DNA from: Schleiferiaceae bacterium
Lineage (GTDB): Bacteria; Bacteroidota; Bacteroidia; Flavobacteriales; Schleiferiaceae
Reading direction: 5' to 3'
Assembly (NCBI GenBank): GCA_018401735.1
Contig: JAGYKI010000003.1
Location: 124,001-188,000, forward strand
DNA length: 64,000 bases
Under the pieces are notes generated by a model that saw only the letters and a program-made list of their open reading frames with translations, was not told the origin of the DNA and made no database searches. Position 1 is the stretch's first letter, and each line of letters starts with the position of its first letter. Both the position numbers and the translations under genes were made by a program. This document shows positions 1 through 11,448 of this stretch, piece by piece.

Positions 1-3000
1 CGTGTAATTCCTTTTAAAGGTAGTTGGATAGAATTTGCTACAGATATTAATTCGGTAATGTACGCTTACATCGATCGTAAGAAGAAATTACCTTTAACTA
101 CCTTGTTGAGAGCCATAGGTTATGAGCGCGACAAGGATATATTGGAAATCTTCGACCTAGCGGAAGAGGTTAAAGTTACCAAAACAGGTCTTAAAAAAGT
201 ATTGGGTCGCAAGTTAGCTGCACGTGTATTGAAAACATGGGTAGAGGATTTTGTAGATGAAGATACAGGCGAAGTGGTTTCTATCGAACGTAATGAAGTA
301 GTATTAGACCGGGATACTATTTTGGAAAAAGATCAGATTGAAGAAATTCTTGATGCTGACGTTCAAACTATCCTTCTTCATAAAGAGGATATAGAGGCTT
401 CTGAATACGCTATTATTCATAATACCTTACAAAAGGATCCTACTAACTCTGAGAAAGAGGCAGTAGAACACATTTACAGACAATTAAGAAATGCCGAGCC
501 ACCAGATGAGGAAACAGCGCGCGGTATAATTGATAAATTATTCTTCTCAGAGCAACGTTATAGCCTCGGGGAAGTGGGACGTTATCGTATCAATAAAAAA
601 TTAGGTCTAGAAATAGATTCAAGCGTGCAGGTGCTTACCAAGCAAGATATTCTTAGTATCGTAAAGTACCTAATTGAGTTAATCAATGCCAAGGCGGAGA
701 TTGATGATATTGATCACTTATCTAACCGTCGTGTACGTACTGTAGGAGAGCAAATGTCTAACCAATTTGGTGTTGGTCTGGCTCGTATGGCTCGTACAAT
801 TAAAGAGCGCATGAACGTTCGTGATAACGAGGTGTTTACTCCAATTGATTTGATCAACGCGAAGACTTTATCTTCGGTAATTAACTCATTTTTTGGCACC
901 AACCAGTTATCTCAGTTTATGGATCAAACTAACCCGCTTGCGGAAGTTACCCATAAACGTCGTTTATCTGCTCTAGGGCCAGGTGGGCTTTCACGTGAAA
1001 GGGCAGGTTTTGAAGTTCGCGACGTTCACTATACTCACTACGGCAGACTTTGTCCGATTGAAACACCTGAAGGACCAAACATTGGTTTGATTTCTTCGAT
1101 GTGCGTTTACGCTAAGGTGAATAAAATGGGCTTCTTGGAAACCCCATATCGCAAGGTAGTTGAAGGTAAAGTGGATTTCAGTGCAGATCCAGTATACCTC
1201 AGCGCGGAAGAAGAGGAACAAAAAGTTATTGCACAGGCAAATGCGCCAGTAAGCGATTCTGGCAATTTCGAAAACGAACGTGTTAAGGTTAGAGATGAGG
1301 CCGATTATCCAATGGTTGAACCTGAAAAGGTGGATTACATGGATGTGGCACCTAATCAGATCGCTTCTATTTCTGCTTCGATGATTCCATTCTTAGAGCA
1401 TGATGACGCGAACCGCGCCTTAATGGGATCTAACATGATGCGTCAAGCGGTTCCTCTTTTACGTCCTGAAGCTCCTATTGTGGGAACGGGTCTTGAAAAA
1501 AGAGTAGCACGCGATAGTCGTGTTCTTGTAAATGCAGAAGGTAACGGCGTGGTTGATTATGTAGACGCTCAAAAAATTACGATTAAGTACGATCGTACCG
1601 ACGATGAGCGCCTAGTAAGTTTTGAGGACGACTACAAAACCTACAACTTGGTTAAGTTTCGTAAAACAAACCAAAGCACTTGTATTAATATCAAGCCGAT
1701 TGTGCGCAAGGGTGACCGCGTAGAGCAAGGGCAAGTTTTATGTGAAGGCTATGCTACCGAAAATGGTGAGCTAGCTCTTGGAAGAAACATGATGGTGGCT
1801 TTTATGCCTTGGAAAGGGTATAACTTTGAGGATGCTATTGTAATTTCAGAAAGAGTGGCCCGCGAGGATATCTTCACATCTTTACATATTGATGAGTATA
1901 CTTTAGATGTAAGAGATACTAAATTAGGGGCAGAAGAACTTACTGCTGATATTCCTAACGTTAGTGAAGAAGCAACTAAAGATCTTGACGAAAATGGTTT
2001 AATCCGCATTGGTGCAGAGGTTAAACCAGGCGATATTTTAATTGGTAAAATCACTCCTAAAGGTGAATCAGATCCAACTCCTGAAGAAAAACTCTTAAGA
2101 GCCATCTTCGGTGACAAAGCAGGTGATGTTAAAGATGCTTCATTAAAAGCTTCTCCGTCTTTACAGGGTGTGGTAATTAATAAAAAGTTATTTGCTTTAG
2201 CTAGAAAGGATAAGAAGACGAGATTACAAGATAAAGAAGAAATTGCCAAATTGGATCAAGAATTCAATATGGAAGTGGAAACTTTACGTCAAACTTTCCT
2301 TGAGAAATTAAGCATTCTAGTAGCGGGTAAAACCAGTCAAGGTGTAGAGAATGATCTTAAAGAAGTAGTTATTCCTAAAGGAACCAAGTTTACTCAGAAA
2401 ATCCTAAATGGAATTGATGACTTTACGAGAATTACTGGAGGAGTTTGGACTACTGATACGGATAAAAATGAAGCTATCGCAACTTTGTTGCATAACTTCA
2501 AAATTAAGTATAACGACTATCTAGGCGCATACAAACGTCGCAAGTTTACAATTTCTGTGGGTGATGAATTACCTTCTGGAATCGTAAAAATGGCGAAGGT
2601 TTATATCGCTAAGAAGCGTAAACTTAAAGTGGGTGATAAAATGGCGGGTCGCCACGGTAACAAGGGTATTGTTGCTCGAATTGTGCGCGAAGAAGATATG
2701 CCATTCTTAGAAGATGGAACTCCGGTTGATATCGTTCTTAACCCGCTGGGTGTGCCTTCAAGGATGAATATTGGTCAAATTTATGAAACCGTTTTAGGTT
2801 GGGCTGGTAAGCGCTTAGGGCGCAAGTTTGCTACACCAATTTTTGATGGTGCAAGCTTAGATCAGATCAATGCATTTACTGATGAAGCTGGTGTTCCTCG
2901 TTTCGGACATACTTTCTTATATGATGGAGGTACGGGAGAGAGATTCCACCAAGCGGCGACAGTAGGTATCATTTATATGATTAAGCTAGGTCACATGATT

Positions 3001-3306
3001 GATGATAAGATGCACGCACGTAGCATCGGACCATACTCTTTAATTACGCAGCAGCCATTAGGTGGAAAGGCGCAATTTGGAGGTCAGAGATTTGGTGAAA
3101 TGGAGGTTTGGGCTCTTGAAGCATTCGGAGCATCAAATATTCTTCGCGAAATCTTAACTGTTAAATCAGATGACGTTATCGGAAGGGCTAAAACCTATGA
3201 AACCATTGTACGTGGTGACGCGATGCCAGAACCTGGAATTCCAGAATCTTTCAACGTATTACTTCACGAATTAAACGGTCTTGGTTTAAAAGTGACCCTA
3301 GATTAA
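1..3306 (+). CDS. rpoB: RNA polymerase subunit beta, 5'-truncated by the window edge
   Basis: Beta subunit of DNA-dependent RNA polymerase. The reading frame is open from the first base (the first residues read [17 protein letters not shown]), so the gene starts upstream and roughly 170 N-terminal residues are missing; the ATG at 58 is internal. The rifampicin-pocket segment ([20 protein letters not shown] followed by LSALGPGG) carries the usual Asp, His and Ser residues, so nothing suggests resistance. The catalytic-core motif [12 protein letters not shown] lies near residue 860 of the visible part. The C-terminus ends normally, 27 bp before rpoC, as in the usual rpoBC operon. Family identity is certain. 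Confidence 0.98.
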   Translation, partial: RVIPFKGSWIEFATDINSVMYAYIDRKKKLPLTTLLRAIGYERDKDILEIFDLAEEVKVTKTGLKKVLGRKLAARVLKTWVEDFVDEDTGEVVSIERNEVVLDRDTILEKDQIEEILDADVQTILLHKEDIEASEYAIIHNTLQKDPTNSEKEAVEHIYRQLRNAEPPDEETARGIIDKLFFSEQRYSLGEVGRYRINKKLGLEIDSSVQVLTKQDILSIVKYLIELINAKAEIDDIDHLSNRRVRTVGEQMSNQFGVGLARMARTIKERMNVRDNEVFTPIDLINAKTLSSVINSFFGTNQLSQFMDQTNPLAEVTHKRRLSALGPGGLSRERAGFEVRDVHYTHYGRLCPIETPEGPNIGLISSMCVYAKVNKMGFLETPYRKVVEGKVDFSADPVYLSAEEEEQKVIAQANAPVSDSGNFENERVKVRDEADYPMVEPEKVDYMDVAPNQIASISASMIPFLEHDDANRALMGSNMMRQAVPLLRPEAPIVGTGLEKRVARDSRVLVNAEGNGVVDYVDAQKITIKYDRTDDERLVSFEDDYKTYNLVKFRKTNQSTCINIKPIVRKGDRVEQGQVLCEGYATENGELALGRNMMVAFMPWKGYNFEDAIVISERVAREDIFTSLHIDEYTLDVRDTKLGAEELTADIPNVSEEATKDLDENGLIRIGAEVKPGDILIGKITPKGESDPTPEEKLLRAIFGDKAGDVKDASLKASPSLQGVVINKKLFALARKDKKTRLQDKEEIAKLDQEFNMEVETLRQTFLEKLSILVAGKTSQGVENDLKEVVIPKGTKFTQKILNGIDDFTRITGGVWTTDTDKNEAIATLLHNFKIKYNDYLGAYKRRKFTISVGDELPSGIVKMAKVYIAKKRKLKVGDKMAGRHGNKGIVARIVREEDMPFLEDGTPVDIVLNPLGVPSRMNIGQIYETVLGWAGKRLGRKFATPIFDGASLDQINAFTDEAGVPRFGHTFLYDGGTGERFHQAATVGIIYMIKLGHMIDDKMHARSIGPYSLITQQPLGGKAQFGGQRFGEMEVWALEAFGASNILREILTVKSDDVIGRAKTYETIVRGDAMPEPGIPESFNVLLHELNGLGLKVTLD

Positions 3307-3333
3307 TTGATTAAAAATTTAATTTCCTAGCAG

Positions 3334-6300
3334 ATGTCATTAAGGAAAAACGATAAAGGCGGCTATAACAGCAACTTTAAAAGTATCACCATTAGTTTGG
3401 CTTCTCCAGAATTTCTTTTGGAGCGTTCGCATGGTGAGGTGTTAAAGCCCGAAACTATTAATTACCGTACTCACAAACCAGAACGTGATGGTTTGTTCTG
3501 CGAGCGTATCTTCGGTCCTGTTAAGGATTACGAATGTGCTTGTGGTAAGTACAAAAGAATACGCTACAAAGGAATCGTTTGCGATCGTTGTGGGGTTGAA
3601 GTAACCGAAAAGAAAGTTCGTCGCGAAAGAGTAGGGCACATCAATTTGGTTGTGCCGGTGGCTCACATTTGGTATTTTAAATCATTGCCTAATAAAATTG
3701 GTTACCTATTGGGTTTACCAACGAAAAAATTAGAAATGATTATTTACTACGAACGCTACGTAGTAATTCAGGCAGGTAACGCTACTAAAGAAGATGGAAG
3801 TGCTCTCACTTACATGGAGTACCTTACGGAAGAAGAGTATTTAGATGCACTTGAGCGTTTACCAATCGAAAATCAGTATTTAGACGATTCAGATCCTAAT
3901 AAATTCATCGCCAAAATGGGGGGTGAAGCTTTAATTGATCTTTTAGCTCGTCTTGATTTAGATTCGCTTTCTTATGAATTAAGAAATAAAGCAAATACTG
4001 AAACTTCACAACAACGTAAGCAAGAAGCTTTAAAAAGACTTGTAGTTGTAGAAGCTTTCCGCGATGCTAATACTCGTATTGAGAACCGTCCGGAATGGAT
4101 GGTAGTAAAAGTGGTGCCTGTAATTCCACCAGAATTACGTCCGCTTGTACCACTAGACGGTGGTCGTTTTGCGACTTCCGACCTTAACGATTTATATCGT
4201 CGCGTAATTATCCGTAATAATCGTTTAAAGCGATTAATGGAAATAAAAGCACCAGAAGTAATTCTTCGTAATGAGAAGCGTATGCTACAGGAATCTGTAG
4301 ATTCACTTTTCGATAATACCAGAAAAGCTAGTGCAGTTAAAACGGATAATAATCGCGCTTTAAAATCACTTTCAGATTCCTTAAAAGGTAAGCAAGGACG
4401 TTTCCGTCAAAACCTTTTAGGAAAAAGGGTTGACTACTCTGCTCGTTCGGTAATTGTAGTTGGACCAGAATTGAAATTACACGAATGTGGTATTCCTAAG
4501 GGAATGGCCGCGGAATTATACAAGCCATTTATCGTACGTAAGCTTATTGAAAGAGGTATTGTAAAAACGGTAAAATCGGCGAAGAAAATTATCGACAAAA
4601 GAGAACCAGTAGTTTGGGATATTCTCGAAAACGTGATGAAAGGGCATCCGGTATTATTAAACCGTGCTCCAACACTTCACCGTTTAGGTATTCAAGCTTT
4701 CCAGCCAAAAATGATTGAGGGAAAAGCAATCCAATTGCATCCCTTGGCTTGTACGGCTTTTAATGCGGATTTTGATGGTGATCAAATGGCAGTTCACTTA
4801 CCTTTAGGTTCGGCTGCTATATTAGAAGCTCAGCTTTTAATGTTGGGATCTCACAACATCTTAAATCCAGCAAACGGTTCTCCAATTACGGTACCTTCTC
4901 AGGACATGGTATTGGGTCTTTACTACATGACTAAGCAAAAACTTAGCACGCCAGAAGAGCCCGTATTAGGTGAAGGATTAACTTTCTATTCAGCCGAAGA
5001 AGCTGAAATCGCATTTAACGAAGGTAAAGTGAACCTTAACGCCAAAGTTAGAGTTCGTGCCCGTGTTGAAGAAGACGGAAAGTTAGTACAAAGAGTAATT
5101 GAAACTTCTTTTGGTAGAATCTTATTCAATAAAGCGGTTCCTCCAACTGTAGGTTATATTAACCAAGTTCTTACCAAGAAGGCGCTTAGAGAAATTATCT
5201 CTGATATCCTCAAAGCAACTGATGTTCCTACTACGGCTAATTTCTTAGATGAGATTAAGCAATTAGGATTTATGACAGCTTTCAGAGGTGGTCTTTCTTT
5301 CTCCTTAGGTGATATTATTATTCCCGAGGAAAAAGTAGCTCTAGTTAAAGATGCCCAAGAACAAGTTGAAGCTATTTTAGGTAGCTACAACATGGGTCTA
5401 ATTACCAATAATGAGCGTTATAACCAAGTTATTGACGTTTGGACAACGACTAATGCTCGCCTTACGGAGCGTGCAATGCACCATTTAATAACGGATAGAC
5501 AAGGTTTCAACCCGATCTATATGATGCTTGACTCTGGTGCAAGGGGGTCGAAAGAACAAATTCGTCAGTTATCTGGTATGCGTGGTTTGATGGCTAAACC
5601 TCAAAAGTCTGGATCATCTGGTGGTGAGATTATCGAAAACCCGATTATTGCCAACTTTAAAGAAGGTTTGTCAATTCTAGAATACTTTATTTCTACTCAC
5701 GGTGCTCGTAAAGGTCTTGCCGATACTGCATTAAAAACAGCTGATGCGGGTTATTTAACTCGTCGTCTTGTTGATGTGGCTCAAGATGTTATCATCACTG
5801 AGGTAGATTGCGGTACTTTAAGAGGATTGGAGGTTTCAGCCCTAAAGAAAAACGAAGAGGTTGTAGAACCTTTATACGAAAGAATTTTAGGTCGTGTTTC
5901 TTTGCATGATGTAGTAGATCCATTAACCAGTGTGATATATGTCAAATCTGGTGGCTTAATCAACGAGGATGAAGCACTAGCTATTGAAAATTCGCCTATC
6001 CAAATGGTGGAAGTACGATCATCCTTAACTTGTGAAAGTAAGAAAGGTATCTGCTCCAAATGCTATGGTCGTAATCTAGCGACTGGTAAAATGGTACAAA
6101 ATGGTGAAGCTGTAGGTGTAATTGCCGCGCAATCTATTGGAGAACCAGGAACACAGCTTACCTTAAGAACCTTCCACGTTGGGGGAACTGCAGGTAACGT
6201 ATCTGAAGAGAGCTCTATTACTGCTAAATTCGATGGTACTATTGAGTTCGACGAGCTACGTACCGTTATGGGCGAGGATAATGAAGGTAAACCAGTAGAG

Positions 6301-7644
6301 ATTGTAATCGGTCGTACTGGTGAGATGCGTTTGGTTGACCATAAGACGGGTATTAACTTAGCTACTAACAACATCCCTTACGGTTCTTATATTTATAAGA
6401 AATCTGGTGATAAAGTGGTAAAGGGTGAAGTTATTTGCCAGTGGGATCCTTATAACGCGGTTATTATTTCTGAAAGTGCGGGTAAGATTCAGTTCTCTGA
6501 TATTGAGCAGGGTTTTACTTATCGCGTAGAGATTGATGAGCAGACAGGCTATATGGAAAAAGTTATTTCTGAAACTAGAAATAAGAAGCTTATCCCTACT
6601 ATTGCCATTATTAGCTCTAAAGGTGAAGAACTTAAACATTATACCCTACCAGTAGGATCTCATATTATCGTTGAAGACGGTGAGGATATTATAACGGGTA
6701 AGATCTTAGTGAAAATTCCTCGTAAGTCTGCGAAAGCAGGTGATATCACAGGAGGTTTACCAAGAGTAACTGAATTATTTGAAGCAAGAAATCCATCTAA
6801 CCCAGCGGTAGTGTCTGAGATTGATGGGGTGGTTTCTTACGGAAAAATTAAGCGTGGTAACCGTGAAATTGTGGTAGAAAGCCGCACAGGAGAGGTTAAG
6901 AAATACCTAATTAATTTAAGTAAGCAAATACTTGTTCAAGAGAATGACTTTATAAGAGCAGGAATGCCATTATCTGAAGGAGCAATTACTCCAGCGGATA
7001 TTCTTGCGATTCAAGGTCCTAATCGAGTACAAGAATACCTAGTAAATGAAATCCAAGAGGTTTACCGTTTACAAGGGGTGAAAATTAATGATAAGCACTT
7101 CGAAACGCTCGTTCGTCAGATGATGCGTAAAGTTGATATTCAAGATCCAGGTGATACTCTATTCCTAGAGAAGAGCTTAGTTCATAAGAATGACTTTATT
7201 GAGCAAAATGACTGGATTTTCGATAAAAAGATTGTAGTTGACCCAGGTGATTCAGATACTTTAAAAGCAGGACAGATTGTAACGGCGCGTCGTTTAAGAG
7301 ATGAAAACTCTTTGTTACGCAGAGCGGATAAGAATTTGGTTACGGCTAGAGATGCAAATCCTGCTACAGCCAAGCCTGTACTACAAGGTATTACCAGAGC
7401 ATCGCTTCAAACTAAGAGCTTTATTTCGGCGGCTTCCTTCCAAGAGACCACCAAAGTACTTAATGAGGCAGCGGTTAATGGTAAACGCGATTTCTTAGAA
7501 GGCTTGAAAGAAAATGTTATTGTTGGCCATAAGATCCCAGCAGGAACAGGTATGAAATCTTACGAGAAAATTATTGTTGGCTCGAAAGAAGAATACGAAA
7601 AGCTAAAGGAACTTCACGAAGTAAAAGTTGAGGAAAAAGCTTAA
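3334..7644 (+). CDS. rpoC: RNA polymerase subunit beta'
   Basis: Catalytic beta' subunit, 1436 residues, the length usual for Bacteroidota. The N-terminal zinc ribbon is visible ([20 protein letters not shown]), the magnesium-binding catalytic loop [10 protein letters not shown] lies near residue 487, and the second zinc site ([14 protein letters not shown]) lies near residue 910. It follows rpoB by 27 bp and is followed at 11 bp by the DUF3467 gene, so the three are probably co-transcribed. No frameshift or missing catalytic residue is seen. Confidence 0.99.
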   Translation: MSLRKNDKGGYNSNFKSITISLASPEFLLERSHGEVLKPETINYRTHKPERDGLFCERIFGPVKDYECACGKYKRIRYKGIVCDRCGVEVTEKKVRRERVGHINLVVPVAHIWYFKSLPNKIGYLLGLPTKKLEMIIYYERYVVIQAGNATKEDGSALTYMEYLTEEEYLDALERLPIENQYLDDSDPNKFIAKMGGEALIDLLARLDLDSLSYELRNKANTETSQQRKQEALKRLVVVEAFRDANTRIENRPEWMVVKVVPVIPPELRPLVPLDGGRFATSDLNDLYRRVIIRNNRLKRLMEIKAPEVILRNEKRMLQESVDSLFDNTRKASAVKTDNNRALKSLSDSLKGKQGRFRQNLLGKRVDYSARSVIVVGPELKLHECGIPKGMAAELYKPFIVRKLIERGIVKTVKSAKKIIDKREPVVWDILENVMKGHPVLLNRAPTLHRLGIQAFQPKMIEGKAIQLHPLACTAFNADFDGDQMAVHLPLGSAAILEAQLLMLGSHNILNPANGSPITVPSQDMVLGLYYMTKQKLSTPEEPVLGEGLTFYSAEEAEIAFNEGKVNLNAKVRVRARVEEDGKLVQRVIETSFGRILFNKAVPPTVGYINQVLTKKALREIISDILKATDVPTTANFLDEIKQLGFMTAFRGGLSFSLGDIIIPEEKVALVKDAQEQVEAILGSYNMGLITNNERYNQVIDVWTTTNARLTERAMHHLITDRQGFNPIYMMLDSGARGSKEQIRQLSGMRGLMAKPQKSGSSGGEIIENPIIANFKEGLSILEYFISTHGARKGLADTALKTADAGYLTRRLVDVAQDVIITEVDCGTLRGLEVSALKKNEEVVEPLYERILGRVSLHDVVDPLTSVIYVKSGGLINEDEALAIENSPIQMVEVRSSLTCESKKGICSKCYGRNLATGKMVQNGEAVGVIAAQSIGEPGTQLTLRTFHVGGTAGNVSEESSITAKFDGTIEFDELRTVMGEDNEGKPVEIVIGRTGEMRLVDHKTGINLATNNIPYGSYIYKKSGDKVVKGEVICQWDPYNAVIISESAGKIQFSDIEQGFTYRVEIDEQTGYMEKVISETRNKKLIPTIAIISSKGEELKHYTLPVGSHIIVEDGEDIITGKILVKIPRKSAKAGDITGGLPRVTELFEARNPSNPAVVSEIDGVVSYGKIKRGNREIVVESRTGEVKKYLINLSKQILVQENDFIRAGMPLSEGAITPADILAIQGPNRVQEYLVNEIQEVYRLQGVKINDKHFETLVRQMMRKVDIQDPGDTLFLEKSLVHKNDFIEQNDWIFDKKIVVDPGDSDTLKAGQIVTARRLRDENSLLRRADKNLVTARDANPATAKPVLQGITRASLQTKSFISAASFQETTKVLNEAAVNGKRDFLEGLKENVIVGHKIPAGTGMKSYEKIIVGSKEEYEKLKELHEVKVEEKA

Positions 7645-7654
7645 TTATAAAGCG

Positions 7655-7987
7655 ATGACTGAAGAAGAGAAAAAAGCAACTGCTATGCCGAAAGAGGGTC
7701 AACTTAACGTTGAACTTTCAGAAGAAGTAGCAGAAGGAGAATACTCAAACTTAGCAATTATTAACCACTCGCCGAGTGAGTTTGTGGTTGACTTTATTAG
7801 AGTGATGCCGGGTGTGCCGAAGGCTAAAGTTAAATCGAGAATCGTTTTAACCCCTCAGCATGCGAAGCGCTTCTTAAAAGCTTTAGGTGAAAATGTTTAT
7901 CGCTATGAGCAACAGCACGGTGAAATATCTGATATCGAGCAAGCTAATATGCCACTGAATTTTGGTGGTCCGCAAGGACAAGCTTAA
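7655..7987 (+). CDS. DUF3467 family protein
   Basis: Small soluble protein of 110 residues (MTEEEKKATAMPKEGQ...). A conserved core reads YSNLAIINHSPSEFVVDFI, then PGVPKAKVKSRIVLTPQHAKRF, which matches DUF3467, a family often found just downstream of rpoC in Bacteroidota. Its biochemical role is unknown. I chose the ATG at 7655, 10 bp after the rpoC stop; an upstream in-frame TTG at 7628 would lie inside rpoC. It is followed by a strong terminator, so it is the last gene of the rpo operon visible here. Confidence 0.9.
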   Translation: MTEEEKKATAMPKEGQLNVELSEEVAEGEYSNLAIINHSPSEFVVDFIRVMPGVPKAKVKSRIVLTPQHAKRFLKALGENVYRYEQQHGEISDIEQANMPLNFGGPQGQA

Positions 7988-8011
7988 TATCGATCGCAAC
8001 CGATACATATT

Positions 8012-8046
8012 AAAAAGGCTCGCCATTAGGCGAGCCTTTCTTTTTT
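8012..8046. terminator. Bidirectional intrinsic terminator between the rpo operon and the M56 gene
   Basis: Perfect 8-bp stem GGCTCGCC/GGCGAGCC with an ATTA loop. It is flanked by a T-rich run on the plus strand (TTTCTTTTTT) and by five A's on the left, which become T's on the minus strand. It sits between convergent genes and can end both transcripts. Confidence 0.9.
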
Positions 8047-8072
8047 AGTCAGACTGAAAAAGGTTCTTAGAT

Positions 8073-9380
8073 TTAAGATAATTTCAGGGAAATGGGCAAG
8101 ACCATTTGAATGGCAACCGCTTTACCATTTTGCTGAGCTGGTTGCACAAAATCTGGTAGACTGCCCACCACAGCTAACGCTTCTTTTTCGGCCTCCAAAA
8201 CGGCAGATGCTTGCTGTTCATTCTTTGTGTCAATAGATCTAAGTACGACTGCCGATTCAACTTTACCACTCTTACTTATCACAAACTGAACAAAAATTCT
8301 ACCTTCTAGACCGAGCTCTTCGGCTAAAACAGGATATTGGAAATTTTGCGAAATGTGATGCATTATCGATTGCATGGCGCATTCTTGTGCCTCATCTGCG
8401 GAAGCGGATAGATCACATCCCTGAGCAATGGGGAAATGGTCGATCTCCTTTAGACTTACAATAGTCTCGTTTTTAGTTTCATTTTTTAGGTTAAGGTCTT
8501 CTTCCTTACTTTTGTTGCAGGCGAATAGTGTCATAGCCGCTAATAGGGGTACTACCGCTAGATATAGACTTTTCTTCCAAACGGGACTTTCTTTTTGATA
8601 CAACATGGTAATTCTTGTTTTAATGAATGAAGAGTTAAAAAATGGGCTGGGAGCAATGGCCTTTTCCGGATAGGCTAGATCCCCGCCAAGGGTGCTACTT
8701 AGTAGTAGTAGTGCATAGTTTTCAATATTTCCTTGTTTAATTAGTAAGGCGTCTACTTCAAATTCATGCAGTTGACGCAGCTCCTTGGCCAAGAGGTGGA
8801 CAGATGGGTCAAACCAAAATAATGTAGTAAGGATCTTGTAATAAAGTTTATCCCAATGGTGGTTTAAGCGAGAATGGTAGAGTTCGTGCTGCACAATTAG
8901 CTCAAGATCTTTTGATTTGAGTAGATAGCGAGGAATGAATATCCATTGACCGATACAAAATGGATTCTTGATTTTAGCATTAATAAGTACTTGGTGATTT
9001 AGTACCTCGCTGCGGCTCGAGTTTTTGGCTAAGCGAATAATATAGTAAAGGCCACTTAAGAAGTATAAGCTTGAAATGGCTAAACCGAGGTAGTAAATAG
9101 GCTGCCAAAGGGATAACGATGGACTAGTTAAAAGTAATTGTTCGTCTAGTTTTTTTCCTTCAATTATAATCTCAGGAAGCTGAAAACTGAAGGTGGTAGA
9201 ACTTAACCAAGGCAAGCTAAACTGAGGCGCTGTGATGGCAATTAGTAAAGCCAGGGGAGTACACGCCAATAGTAGGATTCTATTGATGCGGTGAAAGCTT
9301 GATCTTGCATAGAGAAACTTAAAGGATAAGTAAAAGAGACTACTATAGAGCAAGTAATAGAATAAGCTAGTGAGCATCAT
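8073..9380 (-). CDS. M56 (BlaR1-like) membrane metallopeptidase with C-terminal TonB-like domain
   Basis: 435 residues. The N-terminal third has several hydrophobic helices. Near residue 165 the zinc-protease motif HELYH is followed by a conserved HEFEVDA, as in M56/BlaR1 proteases. Another membrane segment follows near residue 270 (LYLAVVPLLAAMTLFAC). The C-terminal ~110 residues (YPVLAEELGLEGRIFVQFVI, then SGKVESAVVLRS) look like a TonB C-terminal domain instead of the penicillin-binding sensor of true BlaR1. It overlaps the upstream blaI-like gene by 4 bp, so the two are coupled. By family knowledge such proteins sense an envelope signal and cause loss of the BlaI-type repressor; the signal here is unknown. 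Confidence 0.88.
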   Translation of the reverse strand: MMLTSLFYYLLYSSLFYLSFKFLYARSSFHRINRILLLACTPLALLIAITAPQFSLPWLSSTTFSFQLPEIIIEGKKLDEQLLLTSPSLSLWQPIYYLGLAISSLYFLSGLYYIIRLAKNSSRSEVLNHQVLINAKIKNPFCIGQWIFIPRYLLKSKDLELIVQHELYHSRLNHHWDKLYYKILTTLFWFDPSVHLLAKELRQLHEFEVDALLIKQGNIENYALLLLSSTLGGDLAYPEKAIAPSPFFNSSFIKTRITMLYQKESPVWKKSLYLAVVPLLAAMTLFACNKSKEEDLNLKNETKNETIVSLKEIDHFPIAQGCDLSASADEAQECAMQSIMHHISQNFQYPVLAEELGLEGRIFVQFVISKSGKVESAVVLRSIDTKNEQQASAVLEAEKEALAVVGSLPDFVQPAQQNGKAVAIQMVLPISLKLS

Positions 9381-9748
9381 TTTTCTTTGTTTTTTTGAAT
9401 AATGTTCAAAATGTCTTGAAGCTCCTGCGTATCGACTTTTTCTTTTTCAACAAAGAAGCTTACCATTTTACTAAGACTGCCTTCAAAGTAAACCCCCATC
9501 ATTTTACCTAAAGAAAATTTTTTATACTCCTCTTTACTGATTAAAGGAAAGTATATAAAACCTCTTCCTTTGGTCTCGTGCGAAACAAAACCTTTTTGTT
9601 CTAAGATGCGAATAATGGTAGAAACCGTGTTAATAGCCGGTTTAGGATCATCATATAAAGTTAGAAGCTCCTTTACGCTAGACTTGTCTTTTGCCCAAAG
9701 GTGCTGCATTAGTTCTTCTTCTGCTTTAGTTAGTTCTTTTGTTATCAT
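9377..9748 (-). CDS. BlaI/MecI-family transcriptional repressor
   Basis: 123-residue winged-helix repressor. The N-terminus (LTKAEEELMQHLWAKDKSSVKELL) and the following NTVSTIIRILEQKGFVSHE match the penicillinase-repressor family. It is the first gene of a two-gene operon with the M56 protease, the standard BlaI-BlaR1 arrangement. Two inverted repeats with ACTAA/TTAGT half-sites lie just upstream of its ATG and are the likely operators, implying autorepression. No beta-lactamase gene is adjacent, so a general envelope-stress role is at least as likely as drug sensing. Confidence 0.92.
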   Translation of the reverse strand: MITKELTKAEEELMQHLWAKDKSSVKELLTLYDDPKPAINTVSTIIRILEQKGFVSHETKGRGFIYFPLISKEEYKKFSLGKMMGVYFEGSLSKMVSFFVEKEKVDTQELQDILNIIQKNKEK

Positions 9749-9760
9749 AGTCTAGCAATA

Positions 9761-9795
9761 TTAACTAAATTTTTAGTTAAACTAATATTTTAGTT
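9761..9795 (-). promoter_or_regulatory. Two BlaI-type operator dyads upstream of the repressor gene
   Basis: Two adjacent dyads, 9761-9780 (TTAACTAAATTTTTAGTTAA) and 9780-9795 (AACTAATATTTTAGTT), share ACTAA/TTAGT half-sites. This resembles known BlaI/MecI operators with TACA/TGTA- or ACTA/TAGT-type arms. The first dyad lies 13 bp from the repressor start. Binding is inferred. Confidence 0.7.
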
Positions 9796-9810
9796 GATTA
9801 ATTTTTGAAT

Positions 9811-9840
9811 AAAAAAAATCGGCATCCCCTGATACCGATT
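9811..9840 (-). terminator. Terminator of the zinc metallopeptidase gene
   Basis: On the minus strand AATCGGTATC-AGGG-GATGCCGATT forms a 10-bp stem with one mismatch, followed by a run of eight T's. It lies 21 bp after the stop codon of the gene at 9862-10551. Confidence 0.8.
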
Positions 9841-9861
9841 CTAAAACCTTGTCAAATTGTG

Positions 9862-10551
9862 CTAATCGTTACCCAAAAAGGATAGGATATAGTAAGCTAA
9901 AGTGGTTAATGAAGCGAGAGCTGCAATTAAATAAGTATTGGCTGCAGCGCCCAGTGCATCTTTGGCAATAGCATGCTCGGAAGAGTTCGCTGTATTGGTT
10001 GTTTTCAACCAGGCTAGCGCCCGATTACTCGCATCGTATTCTACTGGAAGCGTAACTAATGAGAATAGAGTAATGGCTGCTTGTAGAAAGATAACTACCA
10101 GGAACACTAAATTTATGGGGAATAGTTGCAGTAGGAAACTCCCGAAAATCATTACCATAAAAATAATATTGATCGCCTTGCTGCTAAAGCTAACTATGGG
10201 AACCATAGTAGAACGAAGTTCTAACCAGCGATAGGCTGTTGCGTGTTGAACGGCGTGTCCAACTTCGTGAGCAGCTACAGCAGCAGCTGCCACTGAACGA
10301 CTTTCGTAAACGGATTCGCTTAAGTTTACGGTTTTGTCTTTGGGGTTGTAATGATCCGTTAGTCTGCCTGGTGTAGAAATAACTTGTACATCATAAATGC
10401 CATTGTCAGCTAGCATTTTTTCGGCTATCTCTCTACCACTAAGTCCATTTTGTAGCCCGATTTTCTCGTATTTACGAAACTTGCTTTTTAGTCTTCCTTG
10501 TGCAATAAAGCCCAAGATCATGAAGCCAATTAGGATAATGAAAATTGTCAT
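9862..10551 (-). CDS. Membrane zinc metallopeptidase (YugP-like family)
   Basis: 229 residues with an N-terminal membrane helix and three or more C-terminal helices. The zinc motif HEVGHAVQH is near residue 94, preceded by a conserved segment (GLSGREIAEKMLADNGI, later LTDHYNPKDKTVNLSESVY). This is the neutral zinc metallopeptidase family typified by Bacillus YugP; its substrates are unknown. It is monocistronic with its own terminator and transcribed divergently from surE. Confidence 0.9.
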   Translation of the reverse strand: MTIFIILIGFMILGFIAQGRLKSKFRKYEKIGLQNGLSGREIAEKMLADNGIYDVQVISTPGRLTDHYNPKDKTVNLSESVYESRSVAAAAVAAHEVGHAVQHATAYRWLELRSTMVPIVSFSSKAINIIFMVMIFGSFLLQLFPINLVFLVVIFLQAAITLFSLVTLPVEYDASNRALAWLKTTNTANSSEHAIAKDALGAAANTYLIAALASLTTLAYYILSFLGND

Positions 10552-10642
10552 TTGTTATAGATTTTAAACTTCAGCAATAATACCAAATTACATGCCTCTA
10601 CCTAAGTATAAAATAATAGTTTTAGCCCTTTAAAATTTCTTT

Positions 10643-11413
10643 ATGGCAAATAGACCACTTATACTAGTTTGTAATGATGATGGAATTACCGCTCCGGGAA
10701 TTCGAAATTTAATAAGCGTAGTGAATCAACTAGGTGATGTTGTGGTAGTTGCGCCAGATAGCCCCCAGTCGGCTATGGGTCATGCGATTACTATTAACGG
10801 TATTTTAAGATGTGATCCGATAAAAATAGATGACGGTCCACAGCGAGAATATAGTTGCTCAGGTACTCCAGTTGACTGCGTCAAGTTGGCAGTGAATGAA
10901 ATATTAGACCGAAAGCCAGACCTAGTTGTTAGCGGTATTAATCACGGAAGTAACTCTTCTATAAACGTTTTGTATTCCGGCACTATGTCAGCTGCCATGG
11001 AAGGTTGTTTAGAGGGGATTCCTTCCATTGGTTTTTCGCTGTGCGACTTTAGTTGGCAAGCTAACTTCGAAGAGGCTTTACCCTTCATCAAACGCATCTG
11101 CGAAAGCGTATTGGAAAAAGGCTTAAACGCTAGAACGGTTTTAAACGTAAATATCCCTCAGTTTAAAGGTGAGGCGTATAAAGGCATTATGGTTTGCCGC
11201 CAAGCGAACGGCAATTGGGAGGAAGAATTTGATCGCCGTGAAGACCCACGTTCGCGTAATTATTTCTGGCTAACCGGAAAGTTTGTGGATTATGATAAAG
11301 GTGACGATACGGATGAATGGGCTTTAGCCAATAACTTTATTTCTATGGTGCCCATGACGAGTGACCTTACCGCGCATCATTTAATTGGGACCATGAAAAA
11401 CTGGGAACTCTAA
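10643..11413 (+). CDS. surE: 5'/3'-nucleotidase SurE
   Basis: 256 residues. Metal-dependent phosphatase that removes phosphate from nucleoside monophosphates. The N-terminal metal motif NDDG is at residues 11-14, followed by VVVAPDSPQSAMGHAIT, SGTPVDCVKLA and SGINHGSN, all SurE signatures. It begins a run surE - small membrane protein - lpxB - SpoIID gene. I see no clear promoter box; the gene is divergent from the metallopeptidase across 91 bp. Confidence 0.97.
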   Translation: MANRPLILVCNDDGITAPGIRNLISVVNQLGDVVVVAPDSPQSAMGHAITINGILRCDPIKIDDGPQREYSCSGTPVDCVKLAVNEILDRKPDLVVSGINHGSNSSINVLYSGTMSAAMEGCLEGIPSIGFSLCDFSWQANFEEALPFIKRICESVLEKGLNARTVLNVNIPQFKGEAYKGIMVCRQANGNWEEEFDRREDPRSRNYFWLTGKFVDYDKGDDTDEWALANNFISMVPMTSDLTAHHLIGTMKNWEL

Positions 11414-11448
11414 TCAAATTTTCGATCGATACCGAGCGTTTATATTTT

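Noticed and set aside
900..1010. Rifampicin resistance substitution in rpoB
   Set aside because: The Asp, His and Ser positions usually mutated in resistant strains have the wild-type residues.
1749..2249. Minus-strand open frame of 166 codons inside rpoB
   Set aside because: Antisense shadow of a highly conserved gene; composition is that of complemented codons and there is no promoter or family match. The same holds for other frames opposite rpoC, icmF, clpB and the E2 gene.
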